64,000 bases of DNA from positions 39,247,499 to 39,311,498 of the forward strand of contig NC_054084.1 in the NCBI RefSeq assembly GCF_017562075.2. Direction: 5' to 3'. This DNA is from Anopheles merus. Lineage: Eukaryota; Arthropoda; Insecta; Diptera; Culicidae. A model generated the notes under the pieces. The model ran no database searches, was not told where the DNA came from, and was given only the letters and a program-made list of their open reading frames with translations. The position numbers were made by a program, and so were the translations under genes. Positions within the stretch are counted from its first letter, which is position 1, and each line of letters begins with the position of its first letter. Of the stretch, positions 24,003 to 34,637 are shown one piece after another.

Positions 24003-24436
24003 TGTAGCGCCCGATAGTTAGGCAATTAGTATAATACTAGGAATAATCAATTATAGTAAGCAATTATGGTAGCGATCGTTTATGGTATGGAAGGATAGGA
24101 TAGGAAGGATAGGAATAATTATAGCAAGTAAATTACATAAAAATGCATTAGCTAGATAAGGACAGAATATAGGGCATATGATAGAACAGGATAGGGAGAT
24201 AAGCTAATAGCCACATAAGATATGTTTAAGATAAATACTTTTAGCCAATAGAAAAACGTAGGGTAAATTTTGGCGCGAAAAGGAGTAGTATAAATAAGAG
24301 TTAGGAATAGGAATTAGGTCATTAAGGAAACTGTATACTAAGAGGAAACGCTGCCCGAAAATACAAAGACTAAAAAGTATTTCTAAATCGGTGTAGTCAT
24401 TTCGAGTTGGATGTAAAGAAACCTTTGTCCACCACA
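24003..24436 (+). repeat. 5' LTR
   Basis: By eye I found no difference from the 3' LTR over 434 bp. It contains a GGATA-rich stretch (24083-24117) and a TATAAATA box at 24289-24296, which probably drives the element. A 77-codon antisense frame appears in both LTRs and is incidental. Confidence 0.95.
24289..24296 (+). promoter_or_regulatory. TATA box in 5' LTR
   Basis: TATAAATA, followed by AGAG about 140 bp before the LTR end. It is placed as expected for the U3/R boundary of an LTR promoter. The transcription start is not visible. Confidence 0.6.
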
Positions 24437-24454
24437 TGGCGACCGTGACAGTGT
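24437..24454 (+). other. Primer-binding site
   Basis: TGGCGACCGTGACAGTG starts at the first base after the LTR. From memory, this TGGCGACC-type site is used by mdg1/412-like elements and is complementary to the 3' end of a tRNA-Arg. Confidence 0.75.
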
Positions 24455-25212
24455 GCAGAAAGTGATAATTTAGTAATGCACGATTTTAATAACGAGAAAC
24501 GATTTTAATAACGCGAGGTTACTGAACCTACGTAAGTGCGTAAGAATGTGTCGCGTAAGTGCGTAAGTGTGCAATATCGGGAACTGCATAGAATCTACGA
24601 CATATATAGTGACGTTACGCTAGACTATATATATTGGAAACTGTCTTAAAATGAATGGCATGTGAAGTACAGTTTCCATAAAATCCGATAAGCTATACCG
24701 TAAATTAATAATAGTTAACGGTATCGTGCGTAGCCGGATTAGTGCAGTGACCTATCGAAAAACTATCGACGTGTGAACACGAAAAAAAAAAGAGAGAAAG
24801 AAGTACGAGTGAGAGAATTGGGAGTAAAAGTGGATCGAGAGAGAGAGACATATCATCAAATAGTCTCAGTTCAACGTGTGAGAAGCGGAAGAGACGGTAA
24901 GGTGAGCGAAAGAGCGAATCGACCGATAACGGCTGTACAAGCGAGAAGGAAAGGCTGAACCGTGCTGTGTGATGTGATGAAATTGTAGCTCCGTGAGATT
25001 ATTCAGTTCGTCCAAATTAGTGCGAGTGAAAGAGAACGCTAATTAAGAAGGAGAGCGAGAGTGAGAAAACCAACACAGTCGTGACGACGGGAGATCATCC
25101 AGATCGTTTTAACGTGACAAAGATAAACTATACACCGTTGTAATTCGGTAGAACGAGTACGAAGCTCAGCAAGAGAATCGGAGCTTACAGTGAATGTGTT
25201 TATACGGCGAAG

Positions 25213-25278
25213 AGGTGACGTGACGAAGCGTCGAAGCGACGTAGCGACGAAGCGACGAAGCAACGAAGTGGTGAAGCG
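25213..25278 (+). repeat. Short tandem GAAGCGAC repeat in leader
   Basis: About seven imperfect 8-9 bp units around GACGAAGC. The repeats generate Arg/Leu-rich antisense frames that are not genes. Confidence 0.8.
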
Positions 25279-25460
25279 ACGGATGGCGAGCGGAAAGCAG
25301 ACGTATTAATATATCGGGCAGCGGCGTAAGGACTAAGCGTAAGTTAGGAAATAGAACAAGGTAGGCAATAGAATAGAGAAATTTATAAATGATATTATTG
25401 TAATTGCTCAATTAAATATACGTTTATTTAATTTCGTGCACTGGTTGCTCACAATATTAC

Positions 25461-25484
25461 AAAAAAAAAAAAAAAAAAAAAAAA
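25461..25484 (+). repeat. A24 homopolymer in leader
   Basis: There are 24 consecutive A residues, 37 bases before the gag start codon. An internal poly(A) is unusual in an LTR element leader and is also a site where sequencing length errors are likely. Confidence 0.9.
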
Positions 25485-25521
25485 CATCCTTCCTTTACAT
25501 TACCCAACTTCCCACTTTTCA

Positions 25522-26726
25522 ATGCTATCAAAAATAAACGAGAATGTTCTAAGATTAAAAAAAATTGAAAAAACATTATCTGGTGATAGAAAGTTTCGCG
25601 GATGTCTGCTTGAACACTATAGTGCCTCTGCAAACCGCCTATTTGAAAAAACTAAGGCCTATCTGAATAGTTATCAAGAAATAGAACCATTAACAAACAA
25701 CATTGAACTCAAACAAATTTTAAAAGAGATCATTGAAATTTTTGGTAACATTCAAACCCACATAAACTATCATCAATCAAACCGTATTCGGATTAAATTT
25801 AAAACCTTAGCCAAACTCGTTGTCGTGTTCGGTCGTTGGAGTGAAAGCAAAATGGACAATTTTGACATCAAAACAGCTACTGCACTGGTACACACATATG
25901 ATGGCAACCCAGATGGGTTAGACAATTTTGTAGATTCCGCCAACTTATTAAATGAGCTTTTTCCAAAAAATACACTAATGTTGGTTAAATTTTTAAAGAC
26001 CAGATTAACAGGAAAGGCACGATTAGGTTTATCGCCTAACATTGATAATTTTGAGTCATTAATAAATGATGTTAGGTCCAGGTGTCAAGAAAAACTAAAC
26101 CCCGACAGAATTATATATCAATTAAAAGCGATTCGTCATGGAGACACTAAAACTCTTTGTGATGAAGTTGAACTACTCAGCACTAAACTTAAAAACGTTT
26201 ATTTACAACAGGAAATACCCGAGCAGGTAGCAAAAGAAATGGCGTTAAAACAAGGTGTTAACACTCTTATTGAAAAAGTAAAAAATCAGGAAACAAGAAT
26301 CCTTTAAAAGCGGGTAAATTTTCTTGTATTTCTGATGCTTTTGAAAAGGTGTTAGAAAATGAAAAAAATAATAATGATATGCAAATATTATCCTTCGGAA
26401 GAAATTACTATTACACACCACACATAAATAGTAACCGAAGATTTTTCCGCAGCAAATTTCCCCATAACACAAACAGTAGATATATGCAAAATACACATAA
26501 TAGAGGGTTTGGCAATCGTTTAACGTACAATAACAATCAACCCGATAACAATCGATTTCAAAATAAAAAATATTTTCATAACAGTCAAAGGCGAATGCCA
26601 GCGTCAAACACAAATTTTAATAGGCTATACACAGCGCAAGCTGAAGAACAGGAGCATTTTTTAGGGGATCCAGATACACTGGAAGAAACTCTCCAGAGTA
26701 CGGAAAACTATCAACATTCGCAATAA
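25522..26726 (+). CDS. gag (broken by one frame change)
   Basis: The structural Gag polyprotein starts at the ATG at 25522 and reads 261 codons to a stop at 26305-26307. The C-terminal part continues in the -1 frame (26304-26726), beginning LKAGKFSC, with a basic Asn/Arg/Tyr-rich stretch and no CCHC zinc knuckle, as in mdg1/412 Gag. The two parts are clearly one protein interrupted by a one-base change near 26300-26306, in CCTTTAAAAG. The pol frame overlaps the end of gag in the -1 phase and has no stop upstream of its first ATG at 26765. This is consistent with normal -1 ribosomal frameshifting into pol. Confidence 0.85.
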
Positions 26727-26764
26727 ATTTCCATGCTAGTAATTTCATAAAAGTTCAAATAGAC

Positions 26765-27765
26765 ATGGCTACTAATAAAACAAGTATACTGATTTTAGAT
26801 ACTGGAGCAGATGTGTCATTATTCAAAGTGGATAAAATAAAGTTAAAACAACAAGTTTATAAACAAAATAAAATAAATCTAACAGGTATTACTAATAATT
26901 CTATAAATACATTAGCAGCCACGTTTACTAATATATCATTTGGCAACGTGTCTGTTAATCATAAATTTCATATCATACCTAAAGATATAGATATAAAGGC
27001 AGACGGTATTTTGGGAAGAGATTTTCTCACAAAACATAAATGCGTAATCGATTATGATCACTGGCTTTTAAACTTCAACTATGAGGGCATAACAATATGT
27101 CATCCAATCGAAGATAGTATCGATGATGGTTTTATACTGCCGTTACGTAGTGAAGTAGTACGAAGAGTAAAATTAAATAAGTTAACCGAAGATTCAATCG
27201 TTCTTGCAAATGAAATTAAACCAGGAATTTTTTGCGGCAACTCCTTGGTATCAATCGATAAACAGTATGTAAAGTTCATAAATACTACTGATAATAATGT
27301 GTTCATCGCCAATAATTCATTCAAACCTCTGGTTGATCCAGTTAAGAACTATACAACTAAAAATAAAATATCCAAAAATAGTTTAAAACGCCAGTCTAAA
27401 ATAAACGAAATTCTCAAACAAATAGAGTATAAAAATATTCCAAATTATATAATTTCAGATTTAGAAAAAATTCTCATTGAATATAGTGATGTATTTTGCA
27501 CTGATGATGAGCAAATAACTACTAACAATTTTTACGAGCAATCAATAGAGTTGAAAGATAATGTACCATGTTATATTCCAAATTATAAACAAATTTATTC
27601 TCAAAGTAATGAAATAAAAAATCAGGTAGATAAGCTGCTCAAAAATGATATAATAGAACATTCGGTCTCACCATATAATTCGCCTATCCTCTTGGTTCCA
27701 AAAAAATCCGAAGATACCAGCAAAAAATGGAGGTTAGTTGTTGATTTCAGACAACTAAATAAAAA
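26765..27765 (+). CDS. pol part 1: aspartic protease and start of reverse transcriptase
   Basis: The frame shows the retroviral-type aspartic protease motif LDTGADVSLF near its start, then ADGILGRDFL of the same fold. It continues into the N-terminal RT fingers with SPYNSPILLVPKK and KWRLVVDFRQLNKK. Read from the ATG at 26765 it would end at 27820, but the RT homology leaves this frame near 27765. The frame is open upstream of that ATG into the gag overlap, so the true entry is probably by frameshifting from gag. Confidence 0.9.
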
Positions 27766-27885
27766 ATTATGCCTGATAAATTCCCTTTGCCTAGAATCGA
27801 TACTATTTTGGACCAATTAGGTAGAGCAAAATATTTCAGCACCTTAGACCTGATGTCCGGGTTTCATCAAATCCCTTGCACAAAG
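27766..27885 (+). CDS. pol part 2: RT segment between two frame breaks
   Basis: A stretch of about 40 codons in the next -1 frame carries PDKFPLPRIDTILDQLG, then YFSTLDLMSGFHQIP. This is RT block A with the first catalytic Asp in STLDLMSG. It joins part 1 and part 3 in protein homology but not in reading frame. Confidence 0.85.
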
Positions 27886-29186
27886 AATCAAGAAAATATA
27901 CAGCTTTTTCAACATCATCAGGGCACTATCAATTTAAAAGATTACCTTTTGGGTTGAATATAAGCCCTAATAGCTTTCAGCGTATGATAACCATAGCAAT
28001 GGCAGGATTGACCCCAGAGAGTGCTTTCGTCTATATTGATGATATCATAATAACAGGTTGTACAATAAAACATCACCTTGAAAATTTAAGAAAAGTTTTT
28101 GATAGACTACGTTGTTACAATTTGAAGCTGAATCCATCAAAATGCAAATTCTTCCAGAGTAGTGTAACTTACTTAGGGCACAAGATCACGGATAAAGGTA
28201 TATATCCTGATGAATCTAAGTTTGATACCATTAAAAATTATCCTTTACCCAAAAATGCCGATGATGTTAGAAGATTTGTTGCCTTTTGCAACTACTATCG
28301 TAAGTTTATTCGTAGTTTTGCAGAAATAGCAAAACCACTAAATAATTTATTAAAGAAAGGGTCAATGTTCTGCTGGTCGAAAGAATGTCAGTACGCGTTC
28401 GATACTCTTAGAAGGAATTTAGCATCACCAAATATATTACAGTATCCAGATTTTGAGAAAGAGTTTATTATCACAACAGATGCATCGGATGTTGCATGTG
28501 GCGCAATTCTATCCCAGATAAAAGATAATTATGATTTACCAATTGCATTTGCAAGTAAAAGTTTTACAAAAGGGGAAAAATCCAAACCAACGATAGAAAA
28601 AGAACTGACAGCTATTCATTGGGCAGTAAACCATTTTAAACCATACATTTTTGGGAGAAAGTTTAAAATCCGAACAGATCACAGACCTTTGGTTTACCTA
28701 TTTAATATGAAAAATCCCACGTCAAAATTAACACGTATGAGGCTGGATCTTGAGGAATTTGACTTCGAAGTAGAATTTGTTCAAGGTAAATCAAACACAG
28801 GGGCGGACGCACTATCAAGAATCGTCATTGATTCACAACAACTTAAAGACATGCAAGGAAAAAACATGGAGGTGCTAAAAAATAAATCTCTGTTGATGGT
28901 AAACACTAGAGCAATGACTAAACAAAACACATTAAAGATCCCACAGAAAGCTATTGAAGAAGAAGAAGAAAATAGGTCCGTAACAGAACCTACTTTTTGG
29001 CAAACTGAAAATCCTTCAGAAGTAAATAAACTCTTAAAGATTCAGTCGGTAAAGCAATTTAACACAATTAAATTTGTAGTATTCAATAATAATCTTAATA
29101 AGGAATTGGGAAGCACATCTATAAAATGCAACGTAAATGGAAGTCAGGCACTCGAGTCTGCTCTTCTACAGGTATGCAAAATGTGA
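27876..29186 (+). CDS. pol part 3: RT palm, RNase H
   Basis: The 436-codon frame carries QFKRLPFGLNISP, the catalytic FVYIDD (YIDD at residues 53-56), YLGHKIT, then RNase H with TTDASDVACGAILSQ, EKELTAIHWAV, and RTDHRPLVYLF, ending in the usual TGADALSR linker. The frame ends prematurely at 29184-29186 while protein homology passes to another frame near 29165, at a GCAAAATG tract. Confidence 0.95.
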   Translation: MHKESRKYTAFSTSSGHYQFKRLPFGLNISPNSFQRMITIAMAGLTPESAFVYIDDIIITGCTIKHHLENLRKVFDRLRCYNLKLNPSKCKFFQSSVTYLGHKITDKGIYPDESKFDTIKNYPLPKNADDVRRFVAFCNYYRKFIRSFAEIAKPLNNLLKKGSMFCWSKECQYAFDTLRRNLASPNILQYPDFEKEFIITTDASDVACGAILSQIKDNYDLPIAFASKSFTKGEKSKPTIEKELTAIHWAVNHFKPYIFGRKFKIRTDHRPLVYLFNMKNPTSKLTRMRLDLEEFDFEVEFVQGKSNTGADALSRIVIDSQQLKDMQGKNMEVLKNKSLLMVNTRAMTKQNTLKIPQKAIEEEEENRSVTEPTFWQTENPSEVNKLLKIQSVKQFNTIKFVVFNNNLNKELGSTSIKCNVNGSQALESALLQVCKM

Positions 29187-30367
29187 AAGAATATAAACGA
29201 AACAGGGTAGCGATTTCTGTACAAGATTCATTATTTAAGCAATACTCGATACAAACCGTAAAGGAAATCGCGGATAAAGCCATTTCCGGTTTCGAAATCA
29301 TTGCATACACTCCGCCGAAATGGGTTACAGAGCAGGAAGAAATACATAATATTTTGAAAAATTATCACATGTTACCTTCGGGAGGACATGTTGGTCAATA
29401 TCGATTGTATTTACAAATACGAGAAAAATTTAAATGGAGAAATATGAAAGAAGAAATTAAGGATTTTGTACAGGGATGCGAAAAATGTAAACAAAATAAA
29501 ATAATGAGACACACAAAAGAAGAGAGCGTAATTACGACTACGCCCATGAAACCATTTGAAGTGGTATGCATAGACACAGTGGGCCCTTTACCAAAAACAC
29601 AAAAAAACTATAGGTACATTGTAACGATGCAGTGCGAGTTAACAAAGTACATTGTTCTCGCTCCAACACAGAATAAAGAAGCGAACTCAATTGCAAGGGC
29701 TATGGTAGACAATTTTATTCTGAAATACGGAAAATTTCTTGAGATGAAGTCCGACCAAGGCCTTGAATATAATAACGAAATTTTAAAGAAAATAGCAGAG
29801 ATACTCGAGGTCAAGCAGACTTTTGCAACCGCATATCATCCACAAACAATAGGTTCTTTGGAAAGAAATCATAGAACATTAAATGAATATCTAAGAGCAT
29901 TTACGAATGAGCATGGTGATGACTGGGATGATTGGGTAAAGTTTTATGAATTCAGTTACAACACAACACCTCACACAGATACAAATTATACTCCGTATGA
30001 ATTGGTATTTGGAAAAAAAGCTAACCTTCCACAGGATTTACGGAGTAGTAATATTGAACCAGTGTACAATTATGATGCATATTATAACGAAATGAAATAC
30101 AAATTGAAAAAGTCAAATGAAATAGCACGTAAAAATTTAATTGAGCAAAAATTAAAAAGGCAGGATAGTGCAAATGTCAATGTGAAACCGTTAGATGTAA
30201 AGCAAGGAGACGCGGTTTATTTAAAAAACGAGAATAGGAAAAAGTTAGACCCAGTATACATAGGCCCATATACAGTAGTAAGCTTTGATACATCTAATTG
30301 TACAATTATGAACAAGGCTACAAATAAATTGAGCACGGTACATAAAAATAGATTGATTAAGGGATGA
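29126..30367 (+). CDS. pol part 4: integrase
   Basis: The frame shows an HHCC zinc-binding domain (H81, H88, C118, C121 counted from the frame start). The catalytic triad D150, D210 and E246 has exactly 35 residues between the last two, in the contexts VCIDTVGPLP, KSDQGLEY and TIGSLERNH. The C-terminal domain follows, with DAVYLKNENRKKLDPVYIGP, and no chromodomain. All catalytic residues are present. The initiator at 29126 is nominal, because the true protein continues from part 3. Confidence 0.95.
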   Translation: MQRKWKSGTRVCSSTGMQNVKEYKRNRVAISVQDSLFKQYSIQTVKEIADKAISGFEIIAYTPPKWVTEQEEIHNILKNYHMLPSGGHVGQYRLYLQIREKFKWRNMKEEIKDFVQGCEKCKQNKIMRHTKEESVITTTPMKPFEVVCIDTVGPLPKTQKNYRYIVTMQCELTKYIVLAPTQNKEANSIARAMVDNFILKYGKFLEMKSDQGLEYNNEILKKIAEILEVKQTFATAYHPQTIGSLERNHRTLNEYLRAFTNEHGDDWDDWVKFYEFSYNTTPHTDTNYTPYELVFGKKANLPQDLRSSNIEPVYNYDAYYNEMKYKLKKSNEIARKNLIEQKLKRQDSANVNVKPLDVKQGDAVYLKNENRKKLDPVYIGPYTVVSFDTSNCTIMNKATNKLSTVHKNRLIKG

Positions 30368-30385
30368 AAAGCATACGCTTTTCAT
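30364..30385 (+). other. Perfect hairpin across the pol stop codon
   Basis: A 9 bp perfect stem (ATGAAAAGC / GCTTTTCAT) with a four-base loop ATAC overlaps the TGA at 30365-30367. It lies just before the purine tract. It may be an RNA structure or chance. Confidence 0.6.
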
Positions 30386-30390
30386 TTTTG

Positions 30391-30401
30391 AAGGGGTGAG
30401 G
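30391..30401 (+). other. Polypurine tract
   Basis: AAGGGGTGAGG lies directly before the TG of the 3' LTR, the position needed for plus-strand priming. It has one internal T. Confidence 0.85.
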
Positions 30402-30835
30402 TGTAGCGCCCGATAGTTAGGCAATTAGTATAATACTAGGAATAATCAATTATAGTAAGCAATTATGGTAGCGATCGTTTATGGTATGGAAGGATAGGAT
30501 AGGAAGGATAGGAATAATTATAGCAAGTAAATTACATAAAAATGCATTAGCTAGATAAGGACAGAATATAGGGCATATGATAGAACAGGATAGGGAGATA
30601 AGCTAATAGCCACATAAGATATGTTTAAGATAAATACTTTTAGCCAATAGAAAAACGTAGGGTAAATTTTGGCGCGAAAAGGAGTAGTATAAATAAGAGT
30701 TAGGAATAGGAATTAGGTCATTAAGGAAACTGTATACTAAGAGGAAACGCTGCCCGAAAATACAAAGACTAAAAAGTATTTCTAAATCGGTGTAGTCATT
30801 TCGAGTTGGATGTAAAGAAACCTTTGTCCACCACA
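30402..30835 (+). repeat. 3' LTR
   Basis: 434 bp, matching the 5' LTR at every position I compared (constant offset 6399). It is followed by the ATGC duplication at 30836-30839. Confidence 0.95.
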
Positions 30836-30839
30836 ATGC

Positions 30840-32515
30840 AATTTTATTGGTGTTTGAAATTTTGCCGGCACGCTTCTATGAGACCAGATTTATCATCTTC
30901 ACTACCAATCTCCCAAATCGATTATTCCTATCCTGCTTTGCCTACTGTCCCCTTGCAGCTGTAGCCTTCCAATGTGCCCGTCCTTTACGTAGAGGAATTG
31001 CTTCTCCCCGAGCTGTAATATATAGCCAAGCGTAAAAACCTGACCTACCAGATAGCACGTCATGCCTGGCACATGCTCGATTTATATATTTTACCATATA
31101 AATGGTATCAGCTGACATTTTGGGCGGCTACAGCTCTTCCAGTTCCGGCACGTTAGCCCGGAGAGAAGAAGACACAAAACCACATTCACCAGCAAACGGG
31201 ATTGTGACACTAAGCATTGTGAATCGCACCAGCCGTGATACATGATGTGTTTTCTGCCACTCACACCTCCGTCTGCCGGCAGGTTTGTTGCCCTCAAATG
31301 TGCAGCTCTGAGCTGTTGATGACGGACGGAGGAAGATTCTTTTACCCAAACTCAAAAAGGAATAGATAGGGAAAAGCTCACCCGAACCGTCTTCCCTCGA
31401 TCTCGAGGTGAATTGAAAGGATGAGTTGACGCCATGCGCTTTCCAACAGAAAGGAGGGGGTATGTTTGGGCAACATGGTTGGAGCGGAGGCTTCATGCCA
31501 AACAGCTCGTCGACAGTGCCAGTACTGCCGTTCTTGAGGCGTAAGGTACGTGATGATTACTGGGTGAAGGCTTCAACCCGCTTGCAAGTTAGCTCCTAGA
31601 TGTAATGCACACGTCTGGAAAACGGTTTATAGGTTTCAACGGGGATATGATCAGCTTCACGCTGTTCTTAGCCGGGAACTCGTACCACAAACTAAAACCA
31701 CACATGTGTTCAATTGCCACATGGGTAACGGTGAAAATGGATATTTGAGAGTAAATTTCTTTGTAAGTGATGTGTTCTTTTGCACAACCAATGATTTATC
31801 GGGTGTGTGGGTTGATTATCAGTAACTCATCTATCCATCTTCCGGGCATCCGCTTGATTGGCAAGAATGTGTGTGAGTATGTGTGGGTAAGTGTGTTGGT
31901 GCTATACACTATTTTCGTGCTAAAATGTCCTGCCATTGTTCTGACTTAGCTTTCCTGTCTTTTAGCGGGTTTAGCGAGTTTTTGGGGTGATAATGTCGTT
32001 GGTTGTTCAGTCAGCCTAGATACGAACGCCGGGCGACGAGTTTGAATAGAGAAATTTTTAAGGTATAACACGTGGCTTTTTCGATTGCACTCGAAGCTCT
32101 CGTTTACTTTATGGCTAGCATAAGGAAACAGGTGAATTGGCCTTCCACACACCAACATGTAGAGCAAAACGCACATACATTTTCGTTTTGTTCAGTACTG
32201 TATTCAGAACATCTCATGACTGCCCCCGGCATGATTAAATAGGATGCAGTTCACATTGGATCGCTTCCATCCCCAAACAGCGGTCCAATTCAATGGGTAA
32301 AAATAGCATTAATATTAGTTGCAGCTTTAGCAACAGGATAGCGGCCTTCGCAAACCTGTGCCTCAGACGTAGTATTATTGAAGCATCACTTTGCCTTAAG
32401 AAGAATTTGGTTGTGAAGGTACATTATGCGCTTCCGCACACCCACAACGCGCGTCAATATCCAAAACTAAAGGGTGGAGTTGATATCATTCTGCTGGATA
32501 TGTTTGTTATTTTAG
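30840..32515. other. Intergenic stretch, no supported gene
   Basis: The 122-codon minus-strand frame at 31128-31496 and the plus frame at 30847-31035 have no recognisable domain. Confidence 0.45.
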
Positions 32516-32522
32516 ACACACA

Positions 32523-32599
<77 letters not shown>

Positions 32600-32657
32600 A
32601 CACACCACACACACACTCACACACACACACTCACACTCACACACACACACACTCACA

Positions 32658-32727
<70 letters not shown>
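32515..32727. repeat. Long CA/GT microsatellite
   Basis: About 210 bp of (CA)n interrupted by ACTC and ACC variants around 32593-32660, with pure runs on both sides. It produces a Thr/His frame on the plus strand and a Cys/Val frame on the minus strand; neither is a gene. Confidence 0.95.
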
Positions 32728-32730
<3 letters not shown>

Positions 32731-33147
32731 GTTCGCACAATTGTTTTCCGCATGGTGCGCGTCGTTCTCGGTAGATCTTACTCGACGCAAACCAAAAATC
32801 TATGGGATTCGATGAATAAATCGTAAGGCGTAAGTGCAAAAAAAAAAGGGAACCGACAAATAAATCGTGGCAAACTCTGTATACTTCTGGTTTTGTGCTC
32901 AAAGATCGCTGACACTTTCATGCACTGGATTCCTACCGAAATGACAGAGAACCGATGTGGAATGAACTTCCCTAGGAGCCTCCTACACCGGGTTGATGCA
33001 ATGCAACAATGAAAAAATGTACTCTTTCCAAATTAATAAATAGATTCAGACTGAGATGCATGGAGACAATGACACTTATATACGCTTTTGTGCGAAACGC
33101 TGCCTAAAGGCAAAGATATTGTTGCCTGAGCCGGAGATAACTAAATA

Positions 33148-33511
33148 CAGGCGGTCTCCGAGATACACAGTACCTTTTATACGCGGATTCGGAGATACGC
33201 GGTATTCTAAATTTGACAATTATTTGAGCAAATTGTACTGATTTGACACATCAATTGTAAAATGCCAAATAATTTCCGTTTTGAACGACTGTTAAAAAAT
33301 ATTTCAAATGGTTTAAAAAGTTAAATTTAGACGGAATCATACTAAATAATTAATTAAGAGGCTAAAACCACTCCCTGGATGGAAAATAACACGAAAATTA
33401 GTGAGATTGTGGCTGGAAATCACGAGATTCGACTTACACGGAAATTCGAGATACGCGGTATTTTGCTGCCGATTACGGTGCCCATTAACCGTGTATCTCG
33501 GGGACATCCTT
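33148..33511. mobile_element. TA-flanked MITE, Tc1/mariner-like (364 bp)
   Basis: The ends CAGGCGGTCTCCGAGATACA and AAGGATGTCCCCGAGATACA (the latter on the reverse strand) form an imperfect inverted repeat. Both abut TA dinucleotides (33146-33147 and 33512-33513). Subterminal GAGATACGCGGTATT occurs twice in direct orientation (near 33192 and 33450). There is no transposase. TA duplication and these ends suggest a pogo/mariner-type non-autonomous element. Confidence 0.65.
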
Positions 33512-33521
33512 TATACCAAAT

Positions 33522-33712
33522 TCTTCTTCTTCTTTGGTACAACAACCGTTGTCGGTCAAAGCCTGCCTGTACCCACTAGTGAAGTGAGCTTGGCGTGTTA
33601 CCATAGCAGGATAGTCAGTCCTACGTATGGGGGCACGATCTATTCGGGGTTTGAACCTATGACGAGCATATTGTTAAGTCGTACGAGTTGACGACTGTAT
33701 CATTAAAATCTA
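33522..33712 (-). mobile_element. SINE200-like copy with internal deletion
   Basis: Minus strand, with AAG tail, diverged B box (GGTTTGAACCTA, reversed) and head ending CGAGTTGACGACTGTATCAT. About 17 bp of the body (CTTTCAGTGACTTATTG) are missing between GCTTGGC and GTTACC. It begins 10 bp from the end of the MITE at 33148-33511. Confidence 0.85.
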
Positions 33713-33739
33713 GATCCCTTTTCTCGATACAATTTGTTC

Positions 33740-33792
33740 GCTCTCTCTCTCTCTTTATCTCTCTCTGTCTTTTTCTCTGCTTCTCTTCTTTG
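33740..33792. repeat. CT-rich tract
   Basis: Interrupted (CT)n with TTTATC and GTC interruptions. Confidence 0.8.
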
Positions 33793-34426
33793 ATTTTCTT
33801 TCAGCGTAGTGAGAAAACGGTATGAGTCAACTTTCATCATAGGATTAAAAATAATTACCAAACAAAATTAGTATCGCAAGACGCATCATACTCACAGATC
33901 CCATACTAATGCTTTATGTTTGCACAAATCGTTGGCAATTAGTTGTGATGCAAACTACTACCTTTTCGGAACCTTCCTTCTCATTGTGTTAATGTGCAGC
34001 TATGAATCAAACCAACTGCTGCCTTGGTCCTGTTCTCAATTGTAGTTTTTTTTAATTCTGATAGGAACCTTTCCATGCTACTGCTTGATTGCTTTTTTTA
34101 AATTTTATATCAGCTCTTCTGGTTTGGATTAGTAAAGGGTAATAGTTTGGAACATTAGCTAGTTTTAGCATGTTTAATCATCTGATTCTTTTGCGAATGA
34201 TTTCAGCTAGGCTAGGCTTATGTTTTTTTAGGATAATGTAGCTCTTTTAAAAGATTTATTATCTACGAAAACAGAAAAACTTTTTTTCTGAAATGGTTTA
34301 ATGGAATATCTGGAAACGCCTGGTAATAATCGATATTGAATTGCTTTTATGTGCTTTTTAAGAACTTGTATTTATATAATTTATTTTGCCGCACAGTTTC
34401 AAAATAAGTATGTATTCTGTCAGTTT

Positions 34427-34637
34427 TCTTCTTCTTCTTCTTTGGCACAACAACCGCTGTCGGTCAAGGCCTGTCTCTACCCTCTAGTGAAGTGAGCTTG
34501 GCTTTCAGTGACTTATTGTTACCATATCAGGATAGTTATGTACTACTTATGAGGGCACGGTCTATTCGGGGCTTGAACCCATGACGAGCATGTTGTTAAG
34601 TCGTACAAGTTGACGACTGTACCACCAGACCGGCCCT
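34427..34637 (-). mobile_element. SINE200-like copy, full length
   Basis: This minus-strand copy has an intact head (ACCAGACCGGCCC end), A and B boxes, the TTGTTACC body type and an AAG tail at low coordinates. A few substitutions are present in the GTACTACTTATGAGGGC segment. Confidence 0.9.

Larger units (their letters stand above)
24455..25521 (+). other. Untranslated leader of the LTR retrotransposon
   Basis: About 1.07 kb without a supported ORF. It is rich in purine stretches (near 24780-24960) and includes an AGCGACGA-type repeat and a 24-base A run shortly before gag. A long leader is typical of this lineage. The open frame at 24773-24958 is low-complexity and unsupported. Confidence 0.7.
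24003..30835 (+). mobile_element. Complete LTR retrotransposon, mdg1/412-type Ty3/Gypsy
   Basis: This 6833 bp element is bounded by 434 bp LTRs beginning TG and ending CA, with ATGC duplicated on both sides (23999-24002 and 30836-30839). The order is LTR, primer-binding site, long leader, gag, protease, RT, RNase H, integrase, polypurine tract, LTR. There is no env. The basic Asn/Arg-rich Gag C-terminus without a CCHC knuckle, the 4 bp duplication and the primer-binding site support the mdg1/412 lineage. Four frame breaks in gag-pol make this copy unable to encode intact proteins as read here. Confidence 0.95.

Noticed and set aside
24204..24437. Identical 77-codon minus-strand frames in both LTRs (also 30603-30836)
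   Set aside because: They are identical because the LTRs are. They have no domain and lie antisense to the LTR promoter.
24003..30835. An endogenous retrovirus-like errantivirus with envelope
   Set aside because: There is no third ORF between the integrase stop (30367) and the polypurine tract (30391), so no envelope gene is present.
32293..32902. Thr/His and Cys/Val open frames of 177 and 102 codons
   Set aside because: They are produced by the CA/GT microsatellite.
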